7,044 nt of DNA, from NCBI GenBank assembly GCA_044433405.1, contig JAWXTQ010000114.1, positions 1 through 7,044 on the forward strand. The letters are read 5' to 3'. The stretch's first letter is position 1; every line of letters begins with the position of its first letter. Made by a program: the position numbers and the translations under genes. Shown here piece after piece: positions 1-6,191 of the stretch. Under the pieces are notes generated by a model. That model was not told the origin of the DNA. It saw only the letters and a program-made list of their open reading frames with translations, and searched no databases. This DNA comes from CAMQVM01 sp044433405. Lineage in GTDB: Bacteria > Bacteroidota > Bacteroidia > Bacteroidales > Rikenellaceae.

Positions 1-1
1 T

Positions 2-1066
2 AAAGGTGGTTTTATTGGAACTTTCTTTATGGCATTAACATTAGTTCTTGTTTCGTTCTCATGTACTGGGCCTATTGTTGGGTCGATACTAGTGCAGTCA
101 ACACAGGGAGAGGTGTGGTCGCCAATAGTCACTATGCTTGCATTCTCAACGGCATTTGCTTTGCCATTTACCCTATTTGCATTTTTCCCATCAATGTTGA
201 AAAATCTTCCTAAATCTGGCGGATGGCTCAATTCGGTTAAGGTAGTATTGGGATTTATTGAGTTAGCTTTAGGTTTGAAATTCCTATCTGTTGCCGACCA
301 AACATACCATTGGGGGCTGCTTGATAGAGAGGTATATTTAGCAATTTGGATTGTAATATTCACTCTACTGGGTTTCTACTTCTTGGGTAAAATTAAGTTT
401 GCTCACGATAGTGATGAACCATATTTAAAAGTAAAAAAACTATTTTTTGCAATCATAACATTTACCTTTGTAGTTTATCTAATCCCAGGAATGTTTGGAG
501 CTCCGCTCAAGGCACTTTCGGGTTATTTACCTCCAATGCACACCCACGATTTTAACCTCTTAGAGGGTGGTAGGGCAAGTAGTAGCAGTGCCAGTTTGAC
601 AAATAGCGTAAAGTATGGCGATAAACTCCATTTACCTCACTCAATCCCAGGATTCTTCGACTTAGAAGAGGCTACAGAGTATGCTAAAGAGCAGGGTAAA
701 CCTCTGTTTGTTGATTTTACAGGTCATGGATGTGTGAATTGTAGAGAGATGGAGGCTAATGTGTGGTCAGATGCACGGGTGCAAAAGATTTTAAGCGAGG
801 ATTATGTAGTAGTTGCTCTTTATGTTGATGATAAACTTCAACTCCCAGAGAGTGATTGGGTTGTAGCATCAAATGGCCGTACACTCAAAACTCTTGGTAA
901 GATAAATGCCCAATATCAAGTTGAGAGATTTGGTATTAATGCTCAACCATATTATGTGTTGATGGGCGATGACGATAATATGCTTACTGCGCCAAGAGGT
1001 TATGATCTTAATGTCGAGGCGTTTGTTCAATTTTTAGAAGAAGGTTTAAACCAGTATAAAAAATAA
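2..1066 (+). CDS. dsbD: Thiol:disulfide interchange protein DsbD, C-terminal part (5' end outside window)
   Basis: Inner-membrane reductase that passes electrons from cytoplasmic thioredoxin to periplasmic thiol proteins. The frame is open from base 2, with nine residues before the first Met at 29, so the true start lies upstream. The 354 visible residues hold about five hydrophobic segments (near 8-30, 38-63, 75-95, 110-130, 145-165). The first carries SCTGP with a Cys at residue 21, matching the second redox cysteine of the DsbD membrane domain. After a linker comes a thioredoxin-like domain (about 215-350) with GHGCVNC, cysteines 244 and 247, the usual DsbD C-terminal active site. The N-terminal domain and the first membrane cysteine are out of view. 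gcvP starts 17 bp after the stop, so co-transcription is plausible. A related DsbD-like protein without the N-terminal domain cannot be excluded. Confidence 0.88.
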   Translation, partial: KGGFIGTFFMALTLVLVSFSCTGPIVGSILVQSTQGEVWSPIVTMLAFSTAFALPFTLFAFFPSMLKNLPKSGGWLNSVKVVLGFIELALGLKFLSVADQTYHWGLLDREVYLAIWIVIFTLLGFYFLGKIKFAHDSDEPYLKVKKLFFAIITFTFVVYLIPGMFGAPLKALSGYLPPMHTHDFNLLEGGRASSSSASLTNSVKYGDKLHLPHSIPGFFDLEEATEYAKEQGKPLFVDFTGHGCVNCREMEANVWSDARVQKILSEDYVVVALYVDDKLQLPESDWVVASNGRTLKTLGKINAQYQVERFGINAQPYYVLMGDDDNMLTAPRGYDLNVEAFVQFLEEGLNQYKK

Positions 1067-1083
1067 TAAATTCTTATTAAACA

Positions 1084-3930
1084 ATGCAAGATAAATTTGT
1101 ACGTAGGCATATTGGGGTAAGTGACTCTGATTTGTCAGATATGTTAGGAGTTATTGGAGTATCTTCAGTAGAAGAGTTAATTTCACAAGTTATTCCTGAA
1201 AACATACGCCTACAAGGGCCTTTAAATATGGCTGCTGAGGGCATGAGTGAATATGAGTATCTAGCTCATATCAAAGAGTTAGCTTCGAAAAACAAACCTT
1301 ATCGCAGCTTTATAGGTATGGGTTACTATCCAACCTCATCGCCTGCTGCAATTATGCGAAATGTTTTTGAAAACCCATCATGGTACACTTCTTACACTCC
1401 TTATCAAGCTGAGATTTCGCAAGGACGATTGGAGGCGCTTCTGAACTTCCAAACAATGGTTATCTCACTAACTGAAATGGAGGTTAGTAACTGTTCGCTT
1501 CTCGATGAGGCAACTGCTGCTGCAGAAGCGATGTTTATGATGTATAGCAACCGTTCACGCGCTGCAATTAAAGAGGGTAAAAATCAACTTTTTGTTGATG
1601 AAAATATATTCCCTCAAACTTTAGATGTAATTATGACTCGTGCCGATGCGTTTGGCATAGAGTTGATGGTTGACTCTTTTGAGGATTACGAATTTACAGG
1701 CAAAGAGTTTGGTGCAATTTTGCAATACCCTGCTGCCGATGGAACAATCAAAGATTACGCTGCATTTACAGCAAAAGCTCATGAGTGCGGAATGTTAGTT
1801 ACTGCGGCATGTGATATTTTAGCTCTATCTATTCTAAAATCTCCAGCCTCTTGGGGTGCTGATATCGCAGTTGGTTCAACTCAGCGTTTTGGTATTCCTA
1901 TGGGTTATGGTGGTCCTTCTGCTGCATACCTTGCAACAAAAGATGGCTACAAGCGCACCATGCCAGGTAGAATTATTGGCGTTTCGGTTGACCGCTTAGG
2001 CAACAAGGCGTTAAGAATGGCTCTTCAAACTAGAGAGCAACATATCAAACGCGAAAAGGCAACATCAAATATCTGTACTGCACAAGCTCTTTTAGCTACT
2101 ATGGCAGGGATGTTTGCTGTTTATCATGGTAAAGAGGGTATAACTCGCATAGCAACTCACGCTCATAGCTCAGCAGTCACTGTTGGTGAGGCAGCTAAGG
2201 CGTTAGGTTATACTCTAGTCTCAGATACCTATTTTGATACAATCGAAATAGTAACTGCTTCTGATAAAATCAAAGAATTGGCGCTTGAGAGTCAAATCAA
2301 TCTATTCTACCCAACAGAGGGAAGCGTAAGAATTAGCTTTGACGAGGTGACAACTATCCAAGAGATAAACACTATTATTGCTATTCTAGCAAATGCTGCT
2401 GGCAAAGAGACAATAGTTGTCGACTCTATAGATGAGAAGATTTCAATTGATGCAGCTCACCTTCGCACTAGTGAGATTCTCTCTGAGTCTATCTTCTCTA
2501 AATATCGTAGTGAAACTGAGCTTATGCGCTACATCAAAAAGCTAGAGCATAGAGATATTTCTCTCTCTGATAGCATGATTTCGTTAGGCTCTTGTACTAT
2601 GAAGCTCAACTCTGCGGCAAGTATGATGCCTCTAAGTTGGAGCGAGTGGGGTAATATCCATCCTTTTGTTCCGTTTGAACAAGCGGCTGGTTACCACGAG
2701 ATGATGAGCGAATTAGAGAAGGATTTAGCAATAATTACTGGTTTTGCAGCTGTATCAAATCAGCCAAATTCAGGTGCAACGGGCGAGTATACAGGTTTAA
2801 TGGTTATTCGTGCTTACCATCATAGTCGCGGCAATATGCATAGAAATATTGCTCTTATTCCATCTTCAGCACACGGCACAAACCCTGCTTCAGCTGCAAT
2901 GGCAGGCATGAAGATTGTTATTGTTGGTTGTGACGAGAAAGGTAATATCGACGTTGAAGAGTTTAGAGCTAAGGCGGCAGAACATGCTAATAACCTTAGT
3001 TGTGCAATGATTACTTATCCTTCAACTCACGGTATCTTTGAGCCAGAGATTAAAGAGCTTTGCAATATTGTACACGCTAATGGCGGACAAGTATATATGG
3101 ATGGTGCAAATATGAATGCGCAGGTAGGTTTGACAAATCCTGGATTTATTGGCGCAGATGTTTGTCACTTAAATCTGCACAAAACATTTGCAATTCCTCA
3201 CGGTGGTGGTGGTCCTGGTGTTGGAACAATTGGAGTTGCTAAGCACCTAGTTGAGTTCTGCCCTTCACATGCTGTAGTTGCAGGTGTAGGTGGCGAGAAT
3301 GGTATCACTGCGGTAGCTGCTTCTCCTTGGGGTAGTGCTTTTGTATTGCCTATAACTTATGCCTATATCAAGATGCTAGGATTTAATGGTCTACGCAGAG
3401 CTACCCAAATGGCTATTGTGAATGCAAACTATATGGCAAACGCTCTTAAAGGCGAGTACGAGATGGTATATAGCGGTGCGACAGGTCGTGTAGGTCACGA
3501 GATGATTGTTGATTGTCGAAACTTCCGTAAAGATTATGGTGTAGAGACTGGTGACATTGCACGTCGTTTGATGGATTATGGTTTCCACGCTCCAACGCTC
3601 TCGTTCCCAGTGCACGAAACTCTTATGGTTGAACCTACAGAGAGTGAATCTAAGGCTGAATTAGACCGCTTCTTAGAGGCGTTAGTCTCTATTAAGAAAG
3701 AGTGTGAATCAATCGAAGATGCTGAGGATAATTTATTGAAAATGGCACCTCACACAGCAGTTGAGCTTTGTGGTGATGAGTGGGCTCACCCTTACACAAA
3801 AATGCAAGCTGCATATCCATTAGAGTGGATTAAGGAGAGTAAATTCTTCCCTTATGTCTCTAAAATTGATGGAGGATATGGTGATAGAAATTTGATTTGT
3901 ACATGTGAATCACTTGATACATACCTATAA
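1084..3930 (+). CDS. gcvP: Glycine dehydrogenase (decarboxylating), P protein of the glycine cleavage system
   Basis: PLP enzyme (EC 1.4.4.2) that decarboxylates glycine and loads the aminomethyl group onto lipoyl-GcvH; it works with GcvT and dihydrolipoamide dehydrogenase in the cytoplasm. At 948 residues it is the fused full-length form, close to the usual 950 or so, not the split GcvPA/GcvPB type. The start is fixed by the family N-terminus (KFVRRHIG). The N-terminal half shows GSTQRFGIPMGYGGPS (264-279). The C-terminal half shows SLGSCTMKLN (from 500), NSGATGEYTG (from 562), SSAHGTNPAS around His597, and the PLP lysine in LNLHKTFAIPHGGGGPG at Lys700. No frameshift or missing motif is seen. 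The leader is A/T-rich without Shine-Dalgarno. No gcvT or gcvH adjoins it here. Confidence 0.97.
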   Translation: MQDKFVRRHIGVSDSDLSDMLGVIGVSSVEELISQVIPENIRLQGPLNMAAEGMSEYEYLAHIKELASKNKPYRSFIGMGYYPTSSPAAIMRNVFENPSWYTSYTPYQAEISQGRLEALLNFQTMVISLTEMEVSNCSLLDEATAAAEAMFMMYSNRSRAAIKEGKNQLFVDENIFPQTLDVIMTRADAFGIELMVDSFEDYEFTGKEFGAILQYPAADGTIKDYAAFTAKAHECGMLVTAACDILALSILKSPASWGADIAVGSTQRFGIPMGYGGPSAAYLATKDGYKRTMPGRIIGVSVDRLGNKALRMALQTREQHIKREKATSNICTAQALLATMAGMFAVYHGKEGITRIATHAHSSAVTVGEAAKALGYTLVSDTYFDTIEIVTASDKIKELALESQINLFYPTEGSVRISFDEVTTIQEINTIIAILANAAGKETIVVDSIDEKISIDAAHLRTSEILSESIFSKYRSETELMRYIKKLEHRDISLSDSMISLGSCTMKLNSAASMMPLSWSEWGNIHPFVPFEQAAGYHEMMSELEKDLAIITGFAAVSNQPNSGATGEYTGLMVIRAYHHSRGNMHRNIALIPSSAHGTNPASAAMAGMKIVIVGCDEKGNIDVEEFRAKAAEHANNLSCAMITYPSTHGIFEPEIKELCNIVHANGGQVYMDGANMNAQVGLTNPGFIGADVCHLNLHKTFAIPHGGGGPGVGTIGVAKHLVEFCPSHAVVAGVGGENGITAVAASPWGSAFVLPITYAYIKMLGFNGLRRATQMAIVNANYMANALKGEYEMVYSGATGRVGHEMIVDCRNFRKDYGVETGDIARRLMDYGFHAPTLSFPVHETLMVEPTESESKAELDRFLEALVSIKKECESIEDAEDNLLKMAPHTAVELCGDEWAHPYTKMQAAYPLEWIKESKFFPYVSKIDGGYGDRNLICTCESLDTYL

Positions 3931-3948
3931 ACAATATTAATATTTATA

Positions 3949-3972
3949 TGCCAAGGCTCTAGGGTCTTGGCA
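3949..3972 (+). promoter_or_regulatory. 24-bp near-palindrome (hairpin) between gcvP and slyD
   Basis: TGCCAAG and CTTGGCA form the outer seven pairs. Inside, G-U, C-G and U-G pairs extend the stem to ten pairs around a CUAG loop. No T-run follows (next bases are ACAAAACAAC), so it is not a standard intrinsic terminator. It could be an mRNA-processing or stability hairpin, a leaky terminator, or a protein-binding palindrome in the slyD leader, ending 16 bp before the slyD start. The fold is visible; the role is open. Confidence 0.5.
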
Positions 3973-3988
3973 ACAAAACAACAAAATA

Positions 3989-4537
3989 ATGAAAGTAGAA
4001 AATGAAAAATTAGTGTCGCTTAGCTACACACTAACAGTAGATGGCAACATTGTAGAGCAAGTAAATGCTGACAAACCATTAGAATTTGTGTATGGTACAG
4101 GCGGTTTGCTTCCAAAATTTGAAGAGCACTTGAAAGATCTAGAAGTAGGTGGCAAATTTGCATTTACTTTAACTCCTGAAGAGTCTTACGGTGAGTATAT
4201 CGACGAAGCTTTAGTTGATCTTCCTAAAGATATCTTTATGGTAGATGGTGTTGTAAACGAGGAGATACTAGTTTTAGGTAACGTTCTTCCAATGATGGAT
4301 AATGACGGCAATCGTCTTATGGGAACAATCAAAGAGATTGGCGACGATAGCATTAAAATGGACTTCAACCACCCAATGGCAGGCCAAACTTTGAACTTTG
4401 AAGGTGAAGTTGTTAGCGTTAGAGTTCCATCACCAGAAGATTTAGCTGCTCAATCAGGTGGCTGCGGTTGCGGTTGTGGCGACGCTGGCGATTGCGACTC
4501 AGAAGGTGGTTGCAGCTGCGACGGATGCAATAACTAA
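3989..4537 (+). CDS. slyD: FKBP-type peptidyl-prolyl cis-trans isomerase, SlyD type, with Cys-rich C-terminal tail
   Basis: Cytoplasmic prolyl isomerase and chaperone. The 182 residues follow the SlyD plan: an N-terminal FKBP strand (VSLSYTLTVDGNIVEQ), the core GTGGLLPKFEEHLKDLEVGGK, EESYGEY, an insert-in-flap chaperone domain at about 70-125, then the return FKBP strand HPMAGQTLNFEGEVVSVR. E. coli SlyD ends in a His/Cys-rich nickel-binding tail; here the last 26 or so residues hold seven Cys in GGCGCGCG, DCDS and GGCSCDGC patterns and no His, which suggests binding of soft metals such as Ni, Zn or Cu. The start is set by the family-like N-terminus MKVENEKLVSLSY and an A-rich leader without Shine-Dalgarno. 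It lies 58 bp after gcvP and may share its transcript. Isomerase assignment is firm; tail function is inferred. Confidence 0.93.
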   Translation: MKVENEKLVSLSYTLTVDGNIVEQVNADKPLEFVYGTGGLLPKFEEHLKDLEVGGKFAFTLTPEESYGEYIDEALVDLPKDIFMVDGVVNEEILVLGNVLPMMDNDGNRLMGTIKEIGDDSIKMDFNHPMAGQTLNFEGEVVSVRVPSPEDLAAQSGGCGCGCGDAGDCDSEGGCSCDGCNN

Positions 4538-4554
4538 ATCATCTATGTCTAGTT

Positions 4555-4573
4555 AATCTCATGTTGAGATTTT
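4555..4573 (+). terminator. Weak hairpin after slyD
   Basis: AATCTCA and TGAGATT pair as a 7-bp stem around a 3-nt loop, and the right arm runs into TTTT before TATGG. The stem is AT-rich and the T-run short, so this is at best a weak first terminator for slyD, 17 bp after its stop. A stronger one follows at 4603. Confidence 0.35.
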
Positions 4574-4602
4574 ATGGACACTAATGATTAGCATAATAAA
4601 TC

Positions 4603-4647
4603 AAAAATCAGCGAGTAGAATAAGTATCTAACTCGCTGATTTTTTTT
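4603..4647. terminator. Strong, probably bidirectional intrinsic terminator
   Basis: AAAAATCAGCGAGT (4603-4616) pairs perfectly with ACTCGCTGATTTTT (4631-4644) across a 14-nt loop. On the + strand eight T follow the CTGA; on the - strand the arm ends in TTTTTGATTTATT. It can therefore end the slyD transcript from the left and a - strand tRNA transcript from the right. It sits immediately beyond the 3' end of the tRNA fragment, where the terminator of the original tRNA gene would be. Confidence 0.85.
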
Positions 4648-4651
4648 GTAG

Positions 4652-4692
4652 TCGGGGTGACAAGATTCGAACTTGCGACCACACGCCCCCAG
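4652..4692 (-). other. 3' half of a tRNA gene, probably tRNA-Pro; candidate att site of an integrated element
   Basis: Read on the - strand this gives an anticodon-loop-like CTGGGGG (4686-4692), a T-arm GCAAG-TTCGAAT-CTTGT (4660-4676), the 3' acceptor strand CACCCCG and discriminator A (4652). No CCA is encoded. A closing C1-G72 pair with A73 and a GGG-like anticodon point to proline, but this rests on the 3' half only. The bases before the loop (AGCGT) do not pair with the 3' anticodon-stem strand CGTGT, and no CGGGGTG 5' acceptor strand is nearby, so the gene is incomplete. A tyrosine-recombinase gene starts 146 bp away. A tRNA 3' end duplicated by site-specific integration explains this best. 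Confidence 0.7.
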
Positions 4693-4796
4693 ACGCTCCC
4701 ACAAGGGGTGTTTTATTTTGTATCTAATTGATTTTATTATCTTTACATTGTGATACAGTGAGTTGTATTTTGGCGTTTTTGCCGTAAGTTGACTAA

Positions 4797-4818
4797 AATG
4801 TTTTACTAATGTTTTACT
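4797..4818 (+). repeat. Two tandem 11-bp repeats before the integrase gene
   Basis: AATGTTTTACT occurs twice back to back (4797-4807 and 4808-4818), 19 bp before the integrase start. ACTAAAAT also occurs at 4792 and 4816. Short direct repeats between an att site and its integrase gene are typical of arm-type integrase-binding sites, which fits the location. Protein binding is an inference. The rest of 4693-4796 is AT-rich and shows no gene or convincing consensus promoter. Confidence 0.45.
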
Positions 4819-4837
4819 AAAATAAAATACACGCCCT

Positions 4838-5401
4838 ATGAACAATGTTCACTTCATACTTTGGAAGCACCAACCGTCACGTGATGGGAGGTGTGCGATA
4901 CGTCTGCGAATATCGAAACTCAGAGCCAATAAATATATCACCATTCCAATCAAGGCGACCGAAAAGCAGTGGAGCGCAGAGGCAGAACGTCTCAAAAAAG
5001 ATAGGCAACTCAACCCCGACTATGAACAACACAACGCTCTTATCAGCGAGTATGAGAGTCGAGCCAATGACATCATTATGGGGTTTGAACGAAATAAAAT
5101 CGAATGGACTTTCGATCAGTTCGAAGATGCCTTCACAAGTAAGGCGAAGCGTGGTCAAGCGGAGATATATTTCAACAGCGTTATAGATGAACTTCGCAAG
5201 ACTAACCATATTGGTAATGCTGAATGCTCCGCTCGCACGCTCCATATGCTGCAACTCTTCGACTTGAAATTTGAGAAGAGAGTATCTTCTGAGATAAATT
5301 TAAAGTACATCAAGAATTTCGACATCTGGATGCAGACTCCACGTGAGAGTGTCGGAGTAGGTGTGCTGTCCGAAAAATCGATGATAATTCGGATAGATTA
5401 A
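4838..5401 (+). pseudogene. Tyrosine recombinase (phage/ICE-type integrase), N-terminal part only
   Basis: The 187 residues resemble the N-terminal half of Bacteroidales tyrosine integrases. An arm-DNA-binding domain comes first (about 1-75: FILWKHQPSRDGRCAIRLRI, KYITIPIKATEKQW), then a helical SAM-like core-binding domain (about 92-168: FDQFEDAF, YFNSVIDELRKT, ARTLHMLQLFDLKF, YIKNFDIWMQ). Complete members are about 380-420 residues and continue into the catalytic domain with R...HxxR...Y. Here the family-like sequence fades after MQTPRE, a 17-residue tail of unrelated look follows, and the frame stops at 5401. No frame downstream carries the catalytic motifs, since the next gene starts by 5460. 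A deletion joining this gene to the cargo promoter region is likely. As it stands it cannot recombine DNA, though it might still bind the att region. Confidence 0.75.
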
Positions 5402-5403
5402 AA

Positions 5404-5434
5404 TTTGTTTTGTAACAAATTTACGCTATATTTG
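5404..5434 (+). promoter_or_regulatory. Bacteroidales-type promoter of the AbiEi-like gene
   Basis: TTTG (5404-5407), a 19-bp spacer, then TATATTTG (5427-5434) match the primary sigma-factor consensus of Bacteroidales (TTTG at -33, TAnnTTTG at -7). Initiation would fall near 5439-5443, giving a leader of about 20 nt before the start at 5460. The -7 box overlaps the second palindrome of the adjacent operator pair. Confidence 0.7.
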
Positions 5435-5441
5435 TTACAAA
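5409..5441. promoter_or_regulatory. Paired palindromic operator-like sites over the antitoxin promoter
   Basis: Two copies of the palindrome TTTGTWACAAA lie at 5409-5419 (TTTGTAACAAA) and 5431-5441 (TTTGTTACAAA), with centres 22 bp apart, about two helical turns. Together they also make a perfect 12-bp inverted repeat (5409-5420 with 5430-5441). The left copy sits in the promoter spacer and the right copy covers the end of the -7 box and the likely start point, as expected for repression. AbiEi antitoxins are known to autoregulate by binding paired inverted repeats at their promoter, so the gene product itself is the leading candidate to bind here. Confidence 0.65.
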
Positions 5442-5459
5442 TTACTAATTATAAAAGCT

Positions 5460-6043
5460 ATGGATAACGCCGTTAATCAAATAGAAAGGCATATAGTTAA
5501 GCGAGGTAGGGATAAGCTATACCTCGTGGATGACTTTTTGCGGTACGGTGACGATGGTGCAGTGCGTGTTGCGCTTTCTCGATTAGTAAAAAAAATATGC
5601 TTATTCGTGTCGCTCAAGGGATATATGCCTACCCCAAAATTGACACAGAGTTGGGGTTAGGTGTAATTTATCCATCAATGGATCGCATAGCGAGATTAAT
5701 TGCCAAAAGGGACAAGGCTCGCATTGTGCCAACTGGCGCATACGCACTAAATGTACTGGGACTTTCGACACAAGTTCCAATAAATATTGTCTACCATACC
5801 GATGGCGCACCTCGAAAGATCAATGTTTATGACCACACGATACTATTCAAGCACACTGTGCCAAAGAATCTGGCGTATAAAAGCGAGGTTGTAATGTTGG
5901 TCGTATCAGCGATGAAAGAGATTGGCAACGGACGAGTAACAGAGTCGGAGTTAGAGATAATAGCACAAGCTCTCAAATCGGAATCGGCAGAGGTCGTAGA
6001 GTTGGATCTACAACTTGCCCCTGCGTGGATTCGCAACATGTAA
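5460..6043 (+). pseudogene. AbiEi-like (DUF6088-type) winged-helix antitoxin, split by a frame change at an A8 tract
   Basis: Resembles type IV antitoxin AbiEi family proteins common beside toxin genes in Bacteroidales. Residues 1-45 (frame of 5460) form the helix-turn-helix part (IERHIVKRGRDKLYLVDDF, VRVALSRLVKK). After eight A at 5588-5595 that frame runs into unrelated residues and stops at 5660. The family sequence resumes in the -1 frame with MLIRVAQGIYAYPKIDTELG and LIAKRDKARIVPTGAYALN, then LGLSTQVP, ILFKHTVP and a C-terminal helical part to 6043. A -1 slip on AAA-AAA gives K-K-N-M-L with nothing lost, a 194-residue protein of family-like length. The cause may be a real mutation, programmed or transcriptional slippage, or a miscounted homopolymer. 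Without slippage, products would be a 66-residue HTH peptide and perhaps a 148-residue protein from the ATG at 5597. No AbiEii-type toxin gene adjoins it. Confidence 0.8.
5588..5595 (+). other. A8 tract, candidate slippage site in the antitoxin gene
   Basis: The run GT-AAAAAAAA-TATG reads GTA AAA AAA ATA TGC in the 0 frame. A -1 slip at the two Lys codons gives GTA AAA AAA AAT ATG and joins the two family-matching segments exactly. A-AAA-AAA is a known efficient bacterial -1 slippery heptamer, and A8 or longer also promotes RNA-polymerase slippage. No strong downstream stimulatory stem was recognised by eye. Confidence 0.6.
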
Positions 6044-6070
6044 TCAAATAGTATTAGCTTAGTATAATGA

Positions 6071-6102
6071 TTTGGTATATTGCGAAATAATATCTATATT
6101 TG
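6071..6102 (+). promoter_or_regulatory. Bacteroidales-type promoter of the Fic-like gene
   Basis: TTTG (6071-6074), a 20-bp spacer and TATATTTG (6095-6102). The -7 box is identical to that of the antitoxin promoter. Initiation is expected near 6107-6112, at the first base or so of the tandem-repeat block, so the mRNA leader would be nearly all repeat. No TTTGTWACAAA operator is found here, which suggests separate control from the antitoxin gene. Confidence 0.6.
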
Positions 6103-6110
6103 CATAAAAC

Positions 6111-6191
6111 AATAGCAATACCACGGTAACAATCAATAGTGATACCACAGCAATAATCAATAGTAACACTACGGCAATAGATAATAGTATG
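6111..6191 (+). repeat. Three 24-bp tandem repeats plus a partial fourth, ending in the start codon of the Fic-like gene
   Basis: Units at 6111-6134, 6135-6158 and 6159-6182 share the pattern AATAGYRAYACYACRG followed by an A-rich part. Pairwise identity by eye is 19/24 (1 versus 2), 17/24 (2 versus 3) and 16/24 (1 versus 3). A fourth copy starts AATAGT and runs straight into the ATG at 6189. The block has no spacers, so it is not CRISPR. In the frame of the downstream gene it is open back to a TAA at 6105 and would read N-S-N/D-T-T repeated, but it has no ATG. Confidence 0.8.

Noticed and set aside
3391..3615. - strand open frame inside gcvP, and a similar one at 4186-4368 inside slyD
   Set aside because: Both lie antisense within well-conserved coding sequence and show no domain, leader or promoter.
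4652..4725. Complete functional tRNA gene
   Set aside because: No 5' acceptor strand, D-arm or pairing anticodon stem can be found on the - strand to the right of the T-arm.
4588..4845. - strand open frame of 85 codons across the tRNA fragment
   Set aside because: It reads through the terminator and tRNA remnant (the FESCHPD stretch is the T-arm translated), a common artefact over tRNA genes.
4845..5254. Open frames on both strands (4845-5186 +, 4877-5254 -) inside the integrase gene
   Set aside because: They overlap a frame with clear integrase-like sequence and have no recognisable protein features of their own.
5601..6039. - strand open frames (5601-5810 and 5827-6039) within the antitoxin gene
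   Set aside because: They are antisense to family-matching sequence and have no independent support.
6111..6182. CRISPR array
   Set aside because: The 24-bp units are directly adjacent with no spacers and are only 16-19/24 identical.
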